Below are positions 20,483 through 33,603 of a stretch of DNA of 64,000 nt, one piece after another. The DNA lies in contig CM077673.1 of the NCBI GenBank assembly GCA_039707655.1, forward strand, positions 8,442,001-8,506,000, read 5' to 3'. The translations under genes were made by a program, and so were the position numbers. Under the pieces are notes generated by a model, which saw only the letters and a list, made by a program, of their open reading frames with translations, was not told where the DNA came from and did no database searches. The stretch comes from Elymus sibiricus (Eukaryota; Streptophyta; Magnoliopsida; Poales; Poaceae). The first letter of the stretch is position 1. Each line of letters opens with the position of its first letter.

Positions 20483-22460
20483 AACCTTTGCTTGTCCTCA
20501 AGCAATTCAGTTTATAAACTGAAAGTGATAAAGAAAACTTTTACAAACCCTGTTTGATCTTGCTGTTGTAAATATGTCTAACTTATGTTCAGATTTTCAG
20601 CAAAGATTATAGACTAACCACATTCACAATAACATTTAGGTCTCACATTTACCCATATCAATAACATAATCAACTAGCGAGCAATAATAATCAGTCTCGG
20701 GTGACAACAATTTTATCAAAACAATCACGATACAATATGACATAATGGTATCTCGCTAGCCCTTTCTGAGACCGCAAAACATAAATGCAGAGCACCTCTG
20801 GAGAACAAGGACTGACTAGACATTGTAATTCATGGTAAAAGAGATCCAGTCATACTCACACTCAATATCAATTAATAGCAATGCAAACAAATGACGGTGG
20901 TGCTCTCTAACTGGTGCCTTTATGAGAGGGTGATGACTCAACAGTAAAGTAAAATAGATAGGCCATTCGCAGAGGGAAGCATTGATTTGCAGAGGTGCCA
21001 GAGCTCGAGCTTTTAAAACAGGGATGAATAATAATTTTGAGAGGTATGCTTTCATTGCCAACATAACAACTAAGAGATCTCGATATCTTCCATGCTAGAT
21101 AAATTATAGGCGGTTCCCAAACAGAATAGTAAAAAATTTACTCCCCCTCCACCAATCAATCACACTCCACGGCGGGCCGAATCCACGGGTACCGTCCATA
21201 CAAACACAATCCTGGGGGAGTTTTGTTTATTATATTTTGATTTGAATTTTGAGCATGGAACTGGGCTTCCCGAATACCAGCCACTTTCTCGTGAATGATA
21301 GTGAATCAACACGTATCGTGAGAATAACCCACCTAGCATGGAAGATACTGACGGTCCCCAGTCACTACATGAGCAATTTGGGCATACAAAACGGAATATT
21401 TATTTGAAGGTTTGGAGGGTGGCACATGCTAATTTACTTGGAACGGCAGGTAAATACCGCATATAGGTATGTATGGTGGACTCATATGGAACAACTTTGG
21501 GTTTATGGAGATGGATGCACAAGCAGTATTCACGCTTAGTACAAGTGAAGGCTAGCAAAAGACTGGGAAGCGACCAACTAGAGAGCGACAACAGTCATCA
21601 ACATGCTTTAAGATTAACCAATATTGAATGCAAGCATGAGTAGGATATAAATCACCATGAACATAAACATCGTGGAGACTATGTTGGTTTTGTTTCAACT
21701 ACATGTGTGAACATGTGCCAAGTCAAGCCACTTGAGTCATTCAGAGGAGGATACCATTCTATCATACTACATCACAACCATTTTAATATGCATGTTGGCA
21801 CTCAAGACAAACCATTATCCACTCTTAGTTAATTAAGCATGGCATAAGTAACTATAATCTCTAATTGTCATTGCAAACATGTTTCATCTATAACGGGCTG
21901 AATTAAGAACGATGAGCTAATCATATTTACAAAAACAAAATAGGTCGAGTTCATACCAGCTTTTCTCCATCTCAGTCATTTCATCATATATCGTCATTAT
22001 TGCCTTTCACTTGCACGACCGAACGATGTGAATAATAATAAGAGTGCACGTGCATTGGACTAAGCTGGAATCTGCAAATAATAACTCAAAGGAGAAGACA
22101 AGGTAATATGGGCTCTATGTAAACTAAACAATAATGCATATGAGAGCCACTCAACATTTTCATCGCGGTCTTCTCCTTACGACCCAAAGAAGAAAAGAAA
22201 ACTATTTACACGGGAAAGCTCCCAACAAACAAAAGAACAACGAGAAATCTTTTTGGGTTTTCTTTTAAGACGGCACTAAACAAACTAGAAGATAAAGGTA
22301 GAACTAATTTTATTGGATTTTTTTTCAAGATTAATTAAACACAAATAAGAAGAAAGCAAAAGAAGGAATAAACTACCATGGATGGTACAATGAAAAAGTA
22401 TGAACACCGACAACTGGAATGAGTGTGTGAACATGAATGTAATGTCGGTGAGAAATACGT
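20483..22460 (-). other. 2-kb non-coding 3' tail, unit 3
   Basis: Near copy of 12361-14339; no gene seen. It carries unit-specific changes such as AACATCGTGGAGAC near 21668 and ATTGGATTTTTTTTC near 22312. Confidence 0.72.
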
Positions 22461-23564
22461 ACTCCCCCAAGCTTAGGCTTTTGGCCTAAGTTGGTGTAGG
22501 GCCACGGCTGGAAATAACCCTCTCCTAGATACTCCGGAGGATACTGAGGGTCCCACTGATTTGCGACCTCTTGTGGCTCCCACTGGAAAACCGGAGCTTG
22601 GTATGGATCAAGGGTTGGTGCCGGCTCAGGTGCTGGGGGTTGCGACAAACCCCAATATCGGTAGATGTCATCGGGCATAATAGTGTACCTGCCTGAATGG
22701 ATATCGAACAAAGAAGGAGCAGGCAGGGTAATAATCTCACAGGTACCTTGACTAAATACTAAATTGTAAAGCAGCCTTTTATCATTATCTTTCTTAATAA
22801 AATCATGTGCTACCATACTATTATAAATATCTTGTAGGAAGCAGTATTTCATCTTCCTCGACAAGCCTAATAGGTATCTCAAAGTGTTTAGCTAAACGAG
22901 ACGCATAGACACCTCCGAATATAGGGCCCTTCGAATGGTTTTTGTTCAATCGTTGGGCCACTATAGCGCCCAGACTAAAAGTTCTATTAGCAAGTAAAGC
23001 GTGGCGTAAAATAGCGAGGTCGGGGGCACTAAGGCTTCCGCTCTCACCGCGACCAACTAAACATCTCCTCGCAAATAATGAATAATAGCGTAAAACAGGA
23101 AAATGCACACTAGCCGCTCTTGCTTTTGACACCCCTCTCTCTTCCCCTACAGTGATTGCGGCAATAAAATCCTCCATGTCTCTAGGACGTGGTTCACTGA
23201 TGCTGCCCTCATGAGGTATTTTGCAAACATTGCAAAAATCGTAAGGTGACATTTCCTTAGGCACATCATATAAATGAAATTCTACCATGGGAGGATTCTT
23301 CTTAGGATAAAAATGAAAATTTTGCACGAACGTATTAGTAAGTAGGAGATACTGTTCACACTTACCGTTGAGGAAGTCGGTGATGCCTGCATTTTCTGCT
23401 AGAAGATAAAAATCTGCATAAATTCCGGCCGCCCTCAGGAATGCTTCACTTGGCCATTCACATGGACGAACCTCCACGGTACGAGGGGTATTGTATTTAG
23501 GCCTCTCACTTTCTTTTTCTTTAAAACCCCTGCTCGAAGAGCCCCTTAACAATCTCCTCATCAT
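22373..23564 (-). CDS. ATHILA ORF-1-like ORF2, unit 3
   Basis: Same two-frame structure as unit 2, with frame one 23564-22821 and frame two ending at 22373. No extra stop. Distinct replacements include SPYDFCNVCK for SLYDFCNVCK, LFARRCL for LFAGRCL, NKNHSKG for NTNRSKG and MKYCF for MKCCF. This is one of three copies (units 2, 3, 6) with both frames full length. Confidence 0.68.
22461..22475 (-). promoter_or_regulatory. Second polypurine tract, unit 3
   Basis: TAAGCTTGGGGGAGT, 1993 bp from the main tract of the same unit. Confidence 0.6.
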
Positions 23565-23958
23565 CTCTTTTGCTGAAAATTAATTCTGAAATTTTTAGTG
23601 ACTCTAAATAAAAGTGAACAAAACTCAATAAAACTCATAGCAACTACTCCCACAAGTGCCTAGAAGCAATATCATGCATCAAAGCTACTTGGGACCATAT
23701 AAATTCGACATGCAAGCTCAAGAACAAGGTCACCACAGCAGCAAAAATTTGCAATATATATAAAGCACTAGAACAAAAACTAATTGGACCATTGGAGGAG
23801 TCACATACCGATGAGCAATCACCTAAAACAGTTTTGCAAATGGAGCTTTGAGCAAGGAGATCGAAAATGGCAGCAAAATGAGCTAGAACACGGGTTTGAA
23901 CAATGGTGGAATTTTTTCTAGAGGAAGACGAAGTGGATGGGTGCTGGAATAAGTGAGG

Positions 23959-24171
23959 GGGCCCCACGTGGGACCCACAAGCCAGGGGGCGCGCCCAGGG
24001 GGGTGGGCGCGCCATGCAGGCTTGTGGCCCACTGGTGCAGCCCCCTGATGCATACTCAGTGCCAAAAATTCTAAAATATTCCAGAAAAAATCATACTAAA
24101 CTTTCAGGGCATTCTGAGGACTTTTATTTTCAGGTCATTTTTCTATTGCACGGATAAAACAGAAAACAGGA
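23959..24171 (-). promoter_or_regulatory. U3-like segment with GC hairpin upstream of ORF2, unit 3
   Basis: Counterpart of 7718-7930. The right GC arm is GGGCGCGCCA instead of GGGCGCGCCC, a small weakening of the inner stem. Confidence 0.57.
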
Positions 24172-24352
24172 GAATAATAGCATTTTTACTCTATTTAATC
24201 TAAATAACGGAAAGTAAAAGTTGGGTACAGGAAGTAGTGCCTTCTAAATTCATCCATCTCATGCTCCTCAAAAGAATCCATCAATAAGGTTGATCAAGTC
24301 TTATTGACAAGCTTTTTCGAATGACATGAGACCGGAGAACTTTCGAATAACA

Positions 24353-27105
24353 CTAAGTTACCTCAATGGGGATATGCATGTCCCCAACAATAAGTATATC
24401 ATATTTCTTCTTGGCAGTAGGAAGAGGGAATTCAAAGCCTCCAATAATAATCGTTGAAACCTTTTCAATTGAGTTGATACTATGAACTTGAGGTTGTTTC
24501 TTCGGAAAGTGTACCGTATACTCATTACCATTAACATGAAAAGTGACATTGCCCTTGTTGCAATCAATAACAGCCCCTGCAGTATTCAAAAAAGGTCTAC
24601 CAAGGATAATCGACATGCTGTCGTCCTCGGGAATATCAAGAATAACAAAGTCCGTTAAGATGGTAACGTTTGCAACCACAACAGGCACATCCTCGCAAAT
24701 ACCGATGGGTAGAGCAGTTGATTTATCAGCCATTTGCAAAGAGATTTCAGTAGGTGTCAACTTATTCAAATCAAGTCTACGATATAAAGAGAAGGGCATA
24801 ACACTACAACCAGCTCCAAGGTCACATAAAGCAGTTTTAACATAATTTCCTTTAAAGAGCATGGTATAGTAGGTACTCCGGGATCTCCTAGTTTCTTTGG
24901 TATTCCACCCTTAAAAGTATAGTTAGCAAGCATGGTGGAAATCTCAGCTTCCGGTATCTTTCTTTTATTTGTCACAATATCTTTCATATACTTAGCATAA
25001 CGAGACATTTTCAGAATATCAGTCAAGCGTATACGCAAAAAGACAGGTCTAAGCATTTCAACAAAGCGCTCAAAATCCTCGTCATCCTTTTTCTTGGATG
25101 GTTTAGGAGGAAAGGGCATAGGTTTCTGAACCCATGGTTCTCTTTCTCTACCATGCTTCCTAGCAACAAAATCTCTTTTATCATATTTCTTATTCTTAGG
25201 TTGTGGGTTATCAAGATCAACAGCAGGTTCAATCTCCACATCATTATCATTACTAGGTTGAGCATCAACATGAACATCATCATTAATATTATCACTAGGC
25301 TCATGTTCATCACCAGATTGTGTCTCAACATCAGAAATAGAAATATCATTTGGATTCTCAGGTGTATCTATAACAGGTTCACTAGCAGCATGCAAAGTCC
25401 TATCGTCATTCTTTTTGCTGCTCTTATAAGAATGACTAGGTGCATCAGTATTAACTCTCTGAGAATCTTGCTCAATTCTCTTAGGATGGCCCTCGGGATA
25501 CAAAGGTTCCTGAGTCATTCTACCACCTCTAGTCACAACTTTAACAGAATGATCATTGTTCTTACTATTCATTTCATTAAGCAAATCATTTTGCGCCTTA
25601 AGTACTTGTTCTTCTTGGGTAGTTACCATGGAAGCATGTTTGCTAATAAGCTTAAGATCATTGACAGTTCTACTCAAATAATCACCCAAGCGATCAAGCA
25701 TGTAAGCATTATGTTTCAATTGTCTACTAACATAAGCATTGAAATTTTCTTGCTTGACTGCAAAGTTATCGAACTCATCCAAGCATTGGCTAGCAGACTT
25801 ATTATAAGGAATATCGCCTTCATCAAATCTACGGAGAGAATTTACCTCTACTACCTGTGTCGGGTTATCAAGACCATGTATTTCTTCAATAGGTGGTAGA
25901 TTCTTAACATCTTCAGCTTTAATACCTTTTTCTTTCATAGATTTCTTTGCCTCTTGCATATCTTCAGGACTGAGAAATAGAATACCTCTTTTCTTCGGAG
26001 TTGGCTTTGGAGGTGGTTCAGGAATAGTCCAATCATTATCATTGCTCAATATATTATTCAATAGTAGTTCAGCTTGTTCAACAGTTCGTTCCCTGAAAAC
26101 ACAACCAGCACAACTATCTAGGTGGTCCCTAGAAGCATCGGTTAGTCCATTATAAAAGATATCAAGTATTTCATTTTTCTTGAGAGGGTGATCAGGCAAA
26201 GCATTAAGTAATTGGAGAAGCCTCCCCCAAGCTTGTGGGAGACTCTCTTCTTCAGTTTGCACAAAGTTATATATTTCCTTCAAGGCAGCTTGTTTCTTAT
26301 GGGCAGGAAAATATTTTTCAGAGAAGTAATAAATCATATCCTGGGGACTACGCACACAACCAGGAGCAAGAGAATTAAACCATATCTTAGCATCACCCTT
26401 TAATGAGAAAGGAAACAACTTAAGAATATAATAATAGCGAATTTTTTCCTCATGAGTAAATAGGGTGGCTATATCGTTCAATTTAGTAAGATGTGCCACA
26501 ACAGTTTCAGATTCATAACCATAGAAAGGATCAGATTCAACCAAAGTAATTAACTCAGGATCAACAGAGAATTCATAATCCTTATCAGTAACAAAGATAG
26601 GTGAAGTGGCAAACTTCGGATCATATTGCATTCTCGCATTCAAAGATTTTTCTTTCCACTTGCGAAGCAATTTCTTAAGATCATCTCTATCCTTACAAGC
26701 AACAAAGTCCCTAGCTACCTCTCCTTCCATGACATAACCTTCAGGTATATCAGGTAATTCATATCTAGGAGAGCTAGGTCTAACAGGTGTACCATAATGT
26801 TCAGTTTCAATAATTTCATCAGATTCAGAAATATCATCAGTTTCAGCATTCACTCTAGCAATTTGTTCATCAAGAAATTCACCCAGTGGCACAGTATTAT
26901 CAAGCAAAGTATCATCATAAGCATCATGCATAGCAGAAGTAGCATCATCAATTACTTGTGACGTATCAGAATTACTAGCAGGTGGTGGTGTCGCAAATTT
27001 ACTCATAACAGAAGGTGAATCAAGTGCATAGCTAGATGGCAGTTCCTTACATGTCCTCGTAGTTGAGGGGTAGATCTTGGTTTTAGCGTCTTTCAGATTC
27101 TTCAT
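24353..27105 (-). pseudogene. gag-protease, unit 3 (longest open gag; single frameshift before protease)
   Basis: ATG at 27105 (MKNLKDAK), after a 78-nt leader from the LTR. Domains in the uninterrupted layout (917 codons): an acidic head to about residue 130; a capsid-type gag domain about 210-345 (LKGDAKIWFNSL, YFSEKYFPAHKK, EESLPQAWGRLLQLL); a linker rich in D/E/N/K about 530-660; the conserved pre-protease segment from about 663 (MPFPPKPSKK); and an aspartic protease with D-L-G-A at 762-765 and ILGRPFL about 834-840. There is no CCHC knuckle, RT or integrase; the frame ends 77 codons after ILGRPFL. Here gag is open for 779 residues, to 24766. A one-base deletion at about 24853, shared with unit 1, throws the frame just before the protease, which continues in another frame to 24353. 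DLGAGC replaces DLGAGV. The fusion frame of units 2, 4, 5 and 6 argues that this is a mutation, not a programmed shift. Confidence 0.87.
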
Positions 27106-27154
27106 AGTGATCAACAGATATAAATCCCAAGTGACTCAGAGAATAGAGCTATGC

Positions 27155-27172
27155 TCCCCGGCAAAGGCTCCA
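27155..27172 (-). promoter_or_regulatory. Primer binding site, unit 3 (degenerate)
   Basis: Three changes lie in the 18-nt site, and two more within the next 30 bp, compared with units 1, 4 and 5. It probably no longer primes well. Confidence 0.72.
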
Positions 27173-27721
27173 AAAAAAGTTCTTGATAACCCACACGTAT
27201 AGGGGATCGCAACAGTTTTCGAGGGTAGAGTATTCAACCCAAATTTATTGATTCGACACAAGGGGAGCCAAAGAATATTCTCGAGTATTAGCAGCTGAGT
27301 TGTCAATTCAACCACACCTGAAAGACTTAATATCTGCAGCAAAGTATTCAGTAGCAAAGTAGTATGGAAGTAACGGTAACGATGGCAAAGTGACAGTAGC
27401 AGTGTTGTAGTGATTGTAACAGTAGCAACGGAAAAGTAACTTAGCAAAGATCAATATGGAAAAGCTCGTAGGCAATGGATCAGTGATGGATAATTATGTC
27501 GGATGGCATTCATCATGCAACAGTTATTACATAGGGTGATACAGAACTAGCTCCAATTCATCAATGTAATGTAGGCATGTATTCCATATATAGTCATACG
27601 TGCTTATGGAAAAGAACTTGCATGACATCTTTTGTCCTACCCTCCCGTGGCAGCGGGGTCCTATTGGAAACTAAGGGATATTAAGGCCTCCTTTTAATAG
27701 AGAACCGGACCAAAGCATTAG

Positions 27722-29242
27722 TGAAAGCACATTTGCTCCCTTGGTGGTTTTGGTAATTAATAACAACATATAAGTCATTGAACTAAAGTTTCTACCAAGT
27801 ATGTTTCAGGAAATGTTCAATGATAGGGATGGCAAAAGGACTAAGGAGATTGTGGAGATACCCCAAGATGCAAAGGAAATATGTTGGCCAAGCTTCAAGC
27901 AAGAGGACTCTACATTTTATATTTGTGAGAAATCACTTTGAGTCCATAGGAAAGCCAATACTATTAAAAGGGGGTAAGGTCTTGATTGGTGAACAATATG
28001 CTCATACGTGCACAAGTGACATTCGCCAAAAACACCCACAAGCTCTCCCACCAAAGTCTGTCCAGAGCCTAACACTCAAAATCGGTGTAACCAACATTCC
28101 CACTTCGGTACCACCGATTCCATACCCTAGACAGACTCAGCTAAACCCTAGCCACTTCGGTGCAACCGATTCCATACCGGTGCCACCGAGTTTAGGTTGC
28201 CAACTTTCTGTTACGCAAATTCACGTTTTCGGTCCCACCGAGAATGTTGGATCGGCGTCACCGAGATTGGAAATCTGACCGTTGGTCACCTTATCGGTGC
28301 AACCGAGATTCCTATATCGGTCTCACCGAGATTCAAAATTTGCCACCTTTTGGTCACTTCGGTACCACCGAGATTAACACATCGGTGTCACCGAGTTGGT
28401 CATTTTGTGTGTAACGGTTGGATTTTTGGAGATGCCTATATATACCCCTTCACCACCACCTACTCGAAAAGAGAGCACTCAGAACTATTCCATACTTGCC
28501 CATCCAGTTTTCTGAGAGAGAACCACCTAGTCTTGTGTTGAGGTCAAGATCTTCCACTCCAATCATATGGATCTTGATTTCTAGCCTCCCCAAGTTGCTT
28601 TCCACCAATCCCATCTCTTCTACCCAGCCAAATCTGTGAGAGAGTGATTGTGTGTTGAGGAGTCTATCATCTTGAAGCACAAGAGCAAGGAGTTCATCGT
28701 CATTACCGAGCCTATTACCTTTTGGAGGGTGGTGCCTCCTAGATTGGTTAGGTGTCGCTTGGGAGCCTCCTACTGCGTGTTGTGGAGTGAACCAAGAAGT
28801 TTGTACGGGCAAGGAGATCGCCTACTTCGTGAAGATCTACCCATAGTGAGGCTAGTCCTTCGTGGACGGAAGCCGTTATGGAATAGTCAAGGTTGCTACT
28901 TCGTGGACCCTTACGGGTGGAGCCCTCTGTGGACTCTCGCGACCGTTACCCTCCGTGGGTTGAAGACTCCATAAACGTGGATGTACGATAGCGCCACCTA
29001 TCGGAACCACGGGAAAAATCCATGCGTCTACAACTGCGTTTGATCTTCCTACCCTATCCCTTCTATACATGCTTGTTGTTATTTTCCGCTGCTATATACT
29101 CTTAGACTTGCATGTGTAGGGTGTACTTGACTTGCCATGAAATGCTAAAAACTGCCAACCCTAAAACTTGGTATAGGCAAAACTTTTATTTAGTCAAGTA
29201 GTCTAATCACCCCCCCCCTCTAGACATACTTTCGGTCCTACA
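27722..29242 (+). mobile_element. Solo LTR (1521 bp) of an unrelated LTR retrotransposon
   Basis: It starts TGAAAGCACATTTGCTCCC and ends CTTTCGGTCCTACA, so it has TG...CA ends. It is flanked by ATTAG at 27717-27721 and 29243-29247. The five other array LTRs show the empty site GCATTAGCACTT. A TATA box (CTATATATACCCC, 28436-28446) indicates plus orientation. No internal region is present, so an LTR-LTR crossover probably deleted it. The C-run near 29211 and the TCTAGACATACTTTCGG end are typical of Triticeae LTR 3' ends as I recall. Family not assigned. Open frames within it (for example 27820-28278) are not credible genes. Confidence 0.93.
28082..28394. promoter_or_regulatory. Cluster of CGGT-N3-ACCG dyads upstream of the solo-LTR TATA box
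   Basis: Eight perfect CGGT-N3-ACCG motifs and two with one mismatch lie within about 310 bp, for example CGGTGCAACCG, CGGTGCCACCG and CGGTCTCACCG. The last ends about 45 bp before the TATA box. Each is a short dyad that could bind a dimeric factor. This is inference. Confidence 0.6.
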
Positions 29243-30112
29243 ATTAGCACTTAGTGAATACATGAACTCCTCAAATCACGGTAATCACCGGAAAGAATCC
29301 CAGTTATTGTCACCCTGGGGGATGCGGATCATAACTCGTAATAGGTGTCTACAACTTGCAAGATAGGACAAGAACACACATGTATTCATGAAAACATAAT
29401 AGGTTCAGATCTGAAATCATGGCACTCGGGCCCTAGTGACAAGCATTAAGCATAGCAAAGTCATAGCAACATCAATCTCAGAACATAGTGGATACTAGGG
29501 ATCAAACCCTATCAAAACCAACTCAATTACATGGTACATCTCATCCAACCCATCACCGTCCAGCAAGCCTACGATGGGATTACTCACGAACGGCGGAGAG
29601 CATCATGAAATTGGTGATGAAGGATGGTTGGTGATGACGACGGCGTCGATTTCCCCTCTCCGGAGCCCAAATCAGGCTCCAGATCTGCCCTCCCGAGGAA
29701 GAACAGGAGGTGGCGGCGGCTCCATATCGTAAAACGCGATGAACTCTTCTCCTTTATTTTTTTTCTCTCCGAATAGGAATATATAGAAGTGGAAACGAGG
29801 TCGGAGGAGCAACAAGGGGCCCACAAGCCACAGGGGCGCGCCCTAAGGGGGTGGGCGCGTCCCCCCTGGCTTGTGGCCAGGTGGTGGGCCCCCTGCAGTT
29901 GATTCTTTCCCCAATATTTTTATTAATTCCAAAAATATTCTCCGTAAATTTTCAGGTCAATCCTAGAACTTTTATTTCTGCACAAAAATAACACCAAGGC
30001 AATTCTGCTGAAAACAGCGTCAGTCCGGGTTAGTTCCATTCAAATCATGCAAATTAGAGTCCAAAACAAGGGCAAAAGAGTTTGGAAAAGTGGATACGTT
30101 GGAGACATATCA

Positions 30113-30127
30113 ACTCCCCCAAGCTTA
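30113..30127 (-). promoter_or_regulatory. Main polypurine tract, unit 4
   Basis: TAAGCTTGGGGGAGT on the minus strand, abutting LTR 3. Confidence 0.85.
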
Positions 30128-32106
30128 AACCTTTGCTTGTCCTCAAGCAATTCAGTTTATAAACTGAAAGTGATAAAGAAAAACTTTTACAAACTCTGTT
30201 TGATCTTGCTGTTGTAAATATGTCTAACTTATGTTCAGATTTTCAGCAAAGATTATAGACTAACCACATTCACAATAACATTTAGGTCTCACAATTACCC
30301 ATATCAATAACATAATCAACTAGCGAGCAATAATAATCAGTCTCGGGTGACAACAATTTTATCAAAACAATCACGATACAATATGACATAATGGTATCTC
30401 GCTAGCCCTTTCTGAGACCGCAAAACATAAATGCAGAGCACCTCTGGAGAACAAGGACTGACTAGACATTGTAATTCATGGTAAAAGAGATCCAGTCATA
30501 CTCGCACTCAATATCAATTAATAGCAATGCAAACAAATGACGGTGGTGCTCTCTAACTGGTGCCTTTATGAGAGGGTGATGACTCAACAATAAAGTAAAA
30601 TAGATAGGCCATTCGCAGAGGGAAGCATTGATTTGCAGAGGTGCCAGAGCTCGAGCTTTTAAAACAGGGATGAATAATAATTTTGAGAGGTATGCTTTCA
30701 TTGCCAACATAACAACTAAGAGATCTTGATATCTTCCATGCTACATAAATTATAGGCTGTTCCCAAACAGAATAGTAAAAAATTTACTCCCCCTCCACCA
30801 ATCAATCACACTCCATGGCGGGCCGAATCCACGGGTACCGTCCATACAAACACAATCCTGGGGGAGTTTTGTTTATTATATTTTGATTTGAATTTTGAGC
30901 ATGGAACTGGGCATCCCGAATACCAGCCACTTTCTCGTGAATGATAGTGAATCAACACGTATCGTGAGAATAACCCACCTAGCATGGAAGATACTGACGG
31001 TCCCCAGTCACTACATGAGCAATTTGGGCATACAAAACGGAATATTTATTTGAAGGTTTGGAGGGTGGCACATGCAAATTTACTTGGAACGGCAGGTAAA
31101 TACCGCATATAGGTATGTATGGTGGACTCATATGGAACAACTTTGGGTTTATGGAGATGGATGCACAAGCAGTATTCACGCTTAGTACAAGTGAAGGCTA
31201 GCAAAAGACTGGGAAGCGACCAACTAGAGAGCGACAACAGTCATCAACATGCTTTAAGATTAACCAATATTGAATGCAAGCATGAGTAGGATATAAATCA
31301 CCATGAACATAAACATCGTGGAGGCTATGTTGGTTTTGTTTCAACTACATGTGTGAACATGTGCCAAGTCAAGCCACTCGAGTCATTCAGAGGAGGATAC
31401 CATTCTATCATACTACATCACAACCATTTTAATATGCACGTTGGCACTCAAGACAAACCATTATCCACTCTTAGTTAATTAAGCATGGCATAAGTAACTA
31501 TAATCTCTAATTGTCATTGCTAACATGCTTCATCTATAACGGGCTGAATTAAGAACGATGAGCTAATCATATTTACAAAAACAAAATAGGTCGAGTTCAT
31601 ACCAGCTTTTCTCCATCTCAGTCATTTCATCATATATCGTCATTATTGCCTTTCACTTGCACGACCGAACGATGTGAATAATAATAAGAGTGCACGTGCA
31701 TTGGACTAAGCTGGAATCTGCAAATAATAACTCAAAGGAGAAGACAAGGTAATATGGGCTCTATGTAAACTAAACAATAATGCATATGAGAGCCACTCAA
31801 CATTTTCATCGCGGTCTTCTCCTTACGACCCAAAGAAGAAAAGAAAACTATTTACACGGGAAAGCTCCCAACAAACAAAAGAACAACGAGAAATCTTTTT
31901 GGGTTTTCTTTTAAGACGGCACTAAACAAACTAGAAGATAAAGCTAGAACTAATTTTTTTGGATTTTTTTTCAAGATTCATTAAACACAAATAAGAAGAA
32001 AGCAAAAGAAGGAATAAACTACCATGGATGGTACAATGAAAAAGTATGAACACCGACAACTGGAATGAGTGTGTGAACATGAATGTAATGTCGGTGAGAA
32101 ATACGA
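30128..32106 (-). other. 2-kb non-coding 3' tail, unit 4
   Basis: Near copy of 12361-14339; no gene seen. Its ORF2-proximal end has AATACGAACTCCCCC, shared only with unit 5. Confidence 0.72.
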
Positions 32107-32121
32107 ACTCCCCCAAGCTTA
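32107..32121 (-). promoter_or_regulatory. Second polypurine tract, unit 4
   Basis: TAAGCTTGGGGGAGT, 1994 bp from the main tract of the same unit. Confidence 0.6.
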
Positions 32122-32153
32122 GGCTTTTGGCCTAAGTTGGTGTAGGGCCACGG

Positions 32154-33210
32154 CTAGAAATAACCCTCTCCTGGATACTCTGGAGGATACTGAGGGTCCC
32201 ACTGATTAGCGACCTCCTGTGGCTCCCACTGGAAAACCGGAGCTTGGTATGGATCAAGGGCTGGTGCCGGCTCAGGTGCTGGGGGTTGTGACAAACCCCA
32301 ATATCGGTAGATGTCATCGGGCATAATAGTGTACCTGCCTGAATGGATATCGAACACAGAAGGAGCAGGCAGGGTAATAATCTCACAGGTACCTTGACTA
32401 AATACTAAATTGTAAAGCAGCCTTTTATCATTATCTTTCTTAATAAAATCATGTGCTACCATACTATTATAAATATCTTGTAGGAAGCAGCATTTCATCT
32501 TCCTCGACAAGCCTAATAGGTATCTCAAAGTGTTTAGCTAAACGAGACGCATAGACACCTCCAAATATAGGGCCCTTCGAACGGTTTGTGTTCAACCGTT
32601 GGGCCACTATAGCGCCCAGACTAAAAGTTCTATTAGCAAGTAAAGCGTGGCATAAAATAGCGAGGTCGGGGGCACTAAGGCTTCCACTCTCACCGCGACC
32701 AACTAAACATCTCCCCGCAAATAATGAATAATAGCGTAAAACAGGAAAATGCACACTAGCCGCTCTTGCTTTTGACACCCCTCTCTCTTCCCCAACAGTG
32801 ATTGCGGCAATAAAATCCTCCATGTCTCTAGGACGTGGTTCACTGATGCTGCCCTCATGAGGTATTTTGCAAACATGGCAAAAATCGTAAAGTGACATTT
32901 CCTTAGGCACATCATGTAAATGAAATTCTACCATGGGAGGATTCTTCTTAGGATAAAAATGAAAATTTTGCACGAAAGTATTAGTAAGTAGGAGATACTG
33001 TTCACACTTATCGTTGAGGAAGTCGGTGATGCCTGCATTTTCTGCTAGAAGATAAAAATCTTCATAAATTCCGGCCGCCCTCAGGAATGCTTCACTTGGC
33101 CATTCACATGGACGAACCTCCGCGGTACGAGGGGTATTGCATTTAGGCCTCTCACTTTCTTTTTCTTTAAAACCCCTGCTCGAAGAGCCCCTTAACAATC
33201 TCCTCATCAT
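32154..33210 (-). pseudogene. ATHILA ORF-1-like ORF2, unit 4 (second frame shortened)
   Basis: Frame one (33210-32467, 247 residues) is full length. Frame two stops at a TAG at 32154-32156, right after GEGYF, where units 2, 3 and 6 read on for about 45 codons. The same stop is in unit 5 (40274). Other variants shared with unit 5 are HLHDVPKEM, DFCHVCK and APSVFDIH. PKCNTPRTAEV near the N-terminus is specific in the cysteine and shares the alanine with unit 6. The 247-residue domain itself is unaffected. Confidence 0.75.
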
Positions 33211-33603
33211 CTCTTTTGCTGAAAATTAATTCTGAAATTTTTAGTGACTCTAAATAAAAGTGAACAAAACTCAATAAAACTCATAGCAACTACTCCCACA
33301 AGTGCCTAGAAGCAATATCATGCATCAAAGCTACTTGGACCATATAAATTCGACATGCAAGCTCAAGAACAAGGTCACCACAGCAGCAAAAAATTGCAAT
33401 ATATATAAAGCACTAGAACAAAAACTAATTGGACCATTGGAGGAGTCACATACCGATGAGCAATCACCTAAAACAGTTTTGCAAATGGAGCTTTGAGCAA
33501 GGAGATCGAAAATGGCAGCAAAATAAGCTAGAACACGGGTTTGAACAATGGTGGAATTTTTTCTAGAGGAAGACGAAGTGGATGGGTGCTGGAATAAGTG
33601 AGG

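Larger units (their letters stand above)
27184..30112 (-). mobile_element. Array LTR 3, interrupted by a solo LTR
   Basis: 2929 bp in total. Removing the 1521-bp insertion and its 5-bp duplication leaves exactly 1403 bp, as for the other array LTRs. It belongs to the variant group of LTRs 2 and 6. The ends TGATA...TATCA are intact. Confidence 0.92.

Noticed and set aside
27820..28278. 152-codon frame in the solo LTR
   Set aside because: It runs through LTR promoter sequence with the CGGT-N3-ACCG repeats; no domain.
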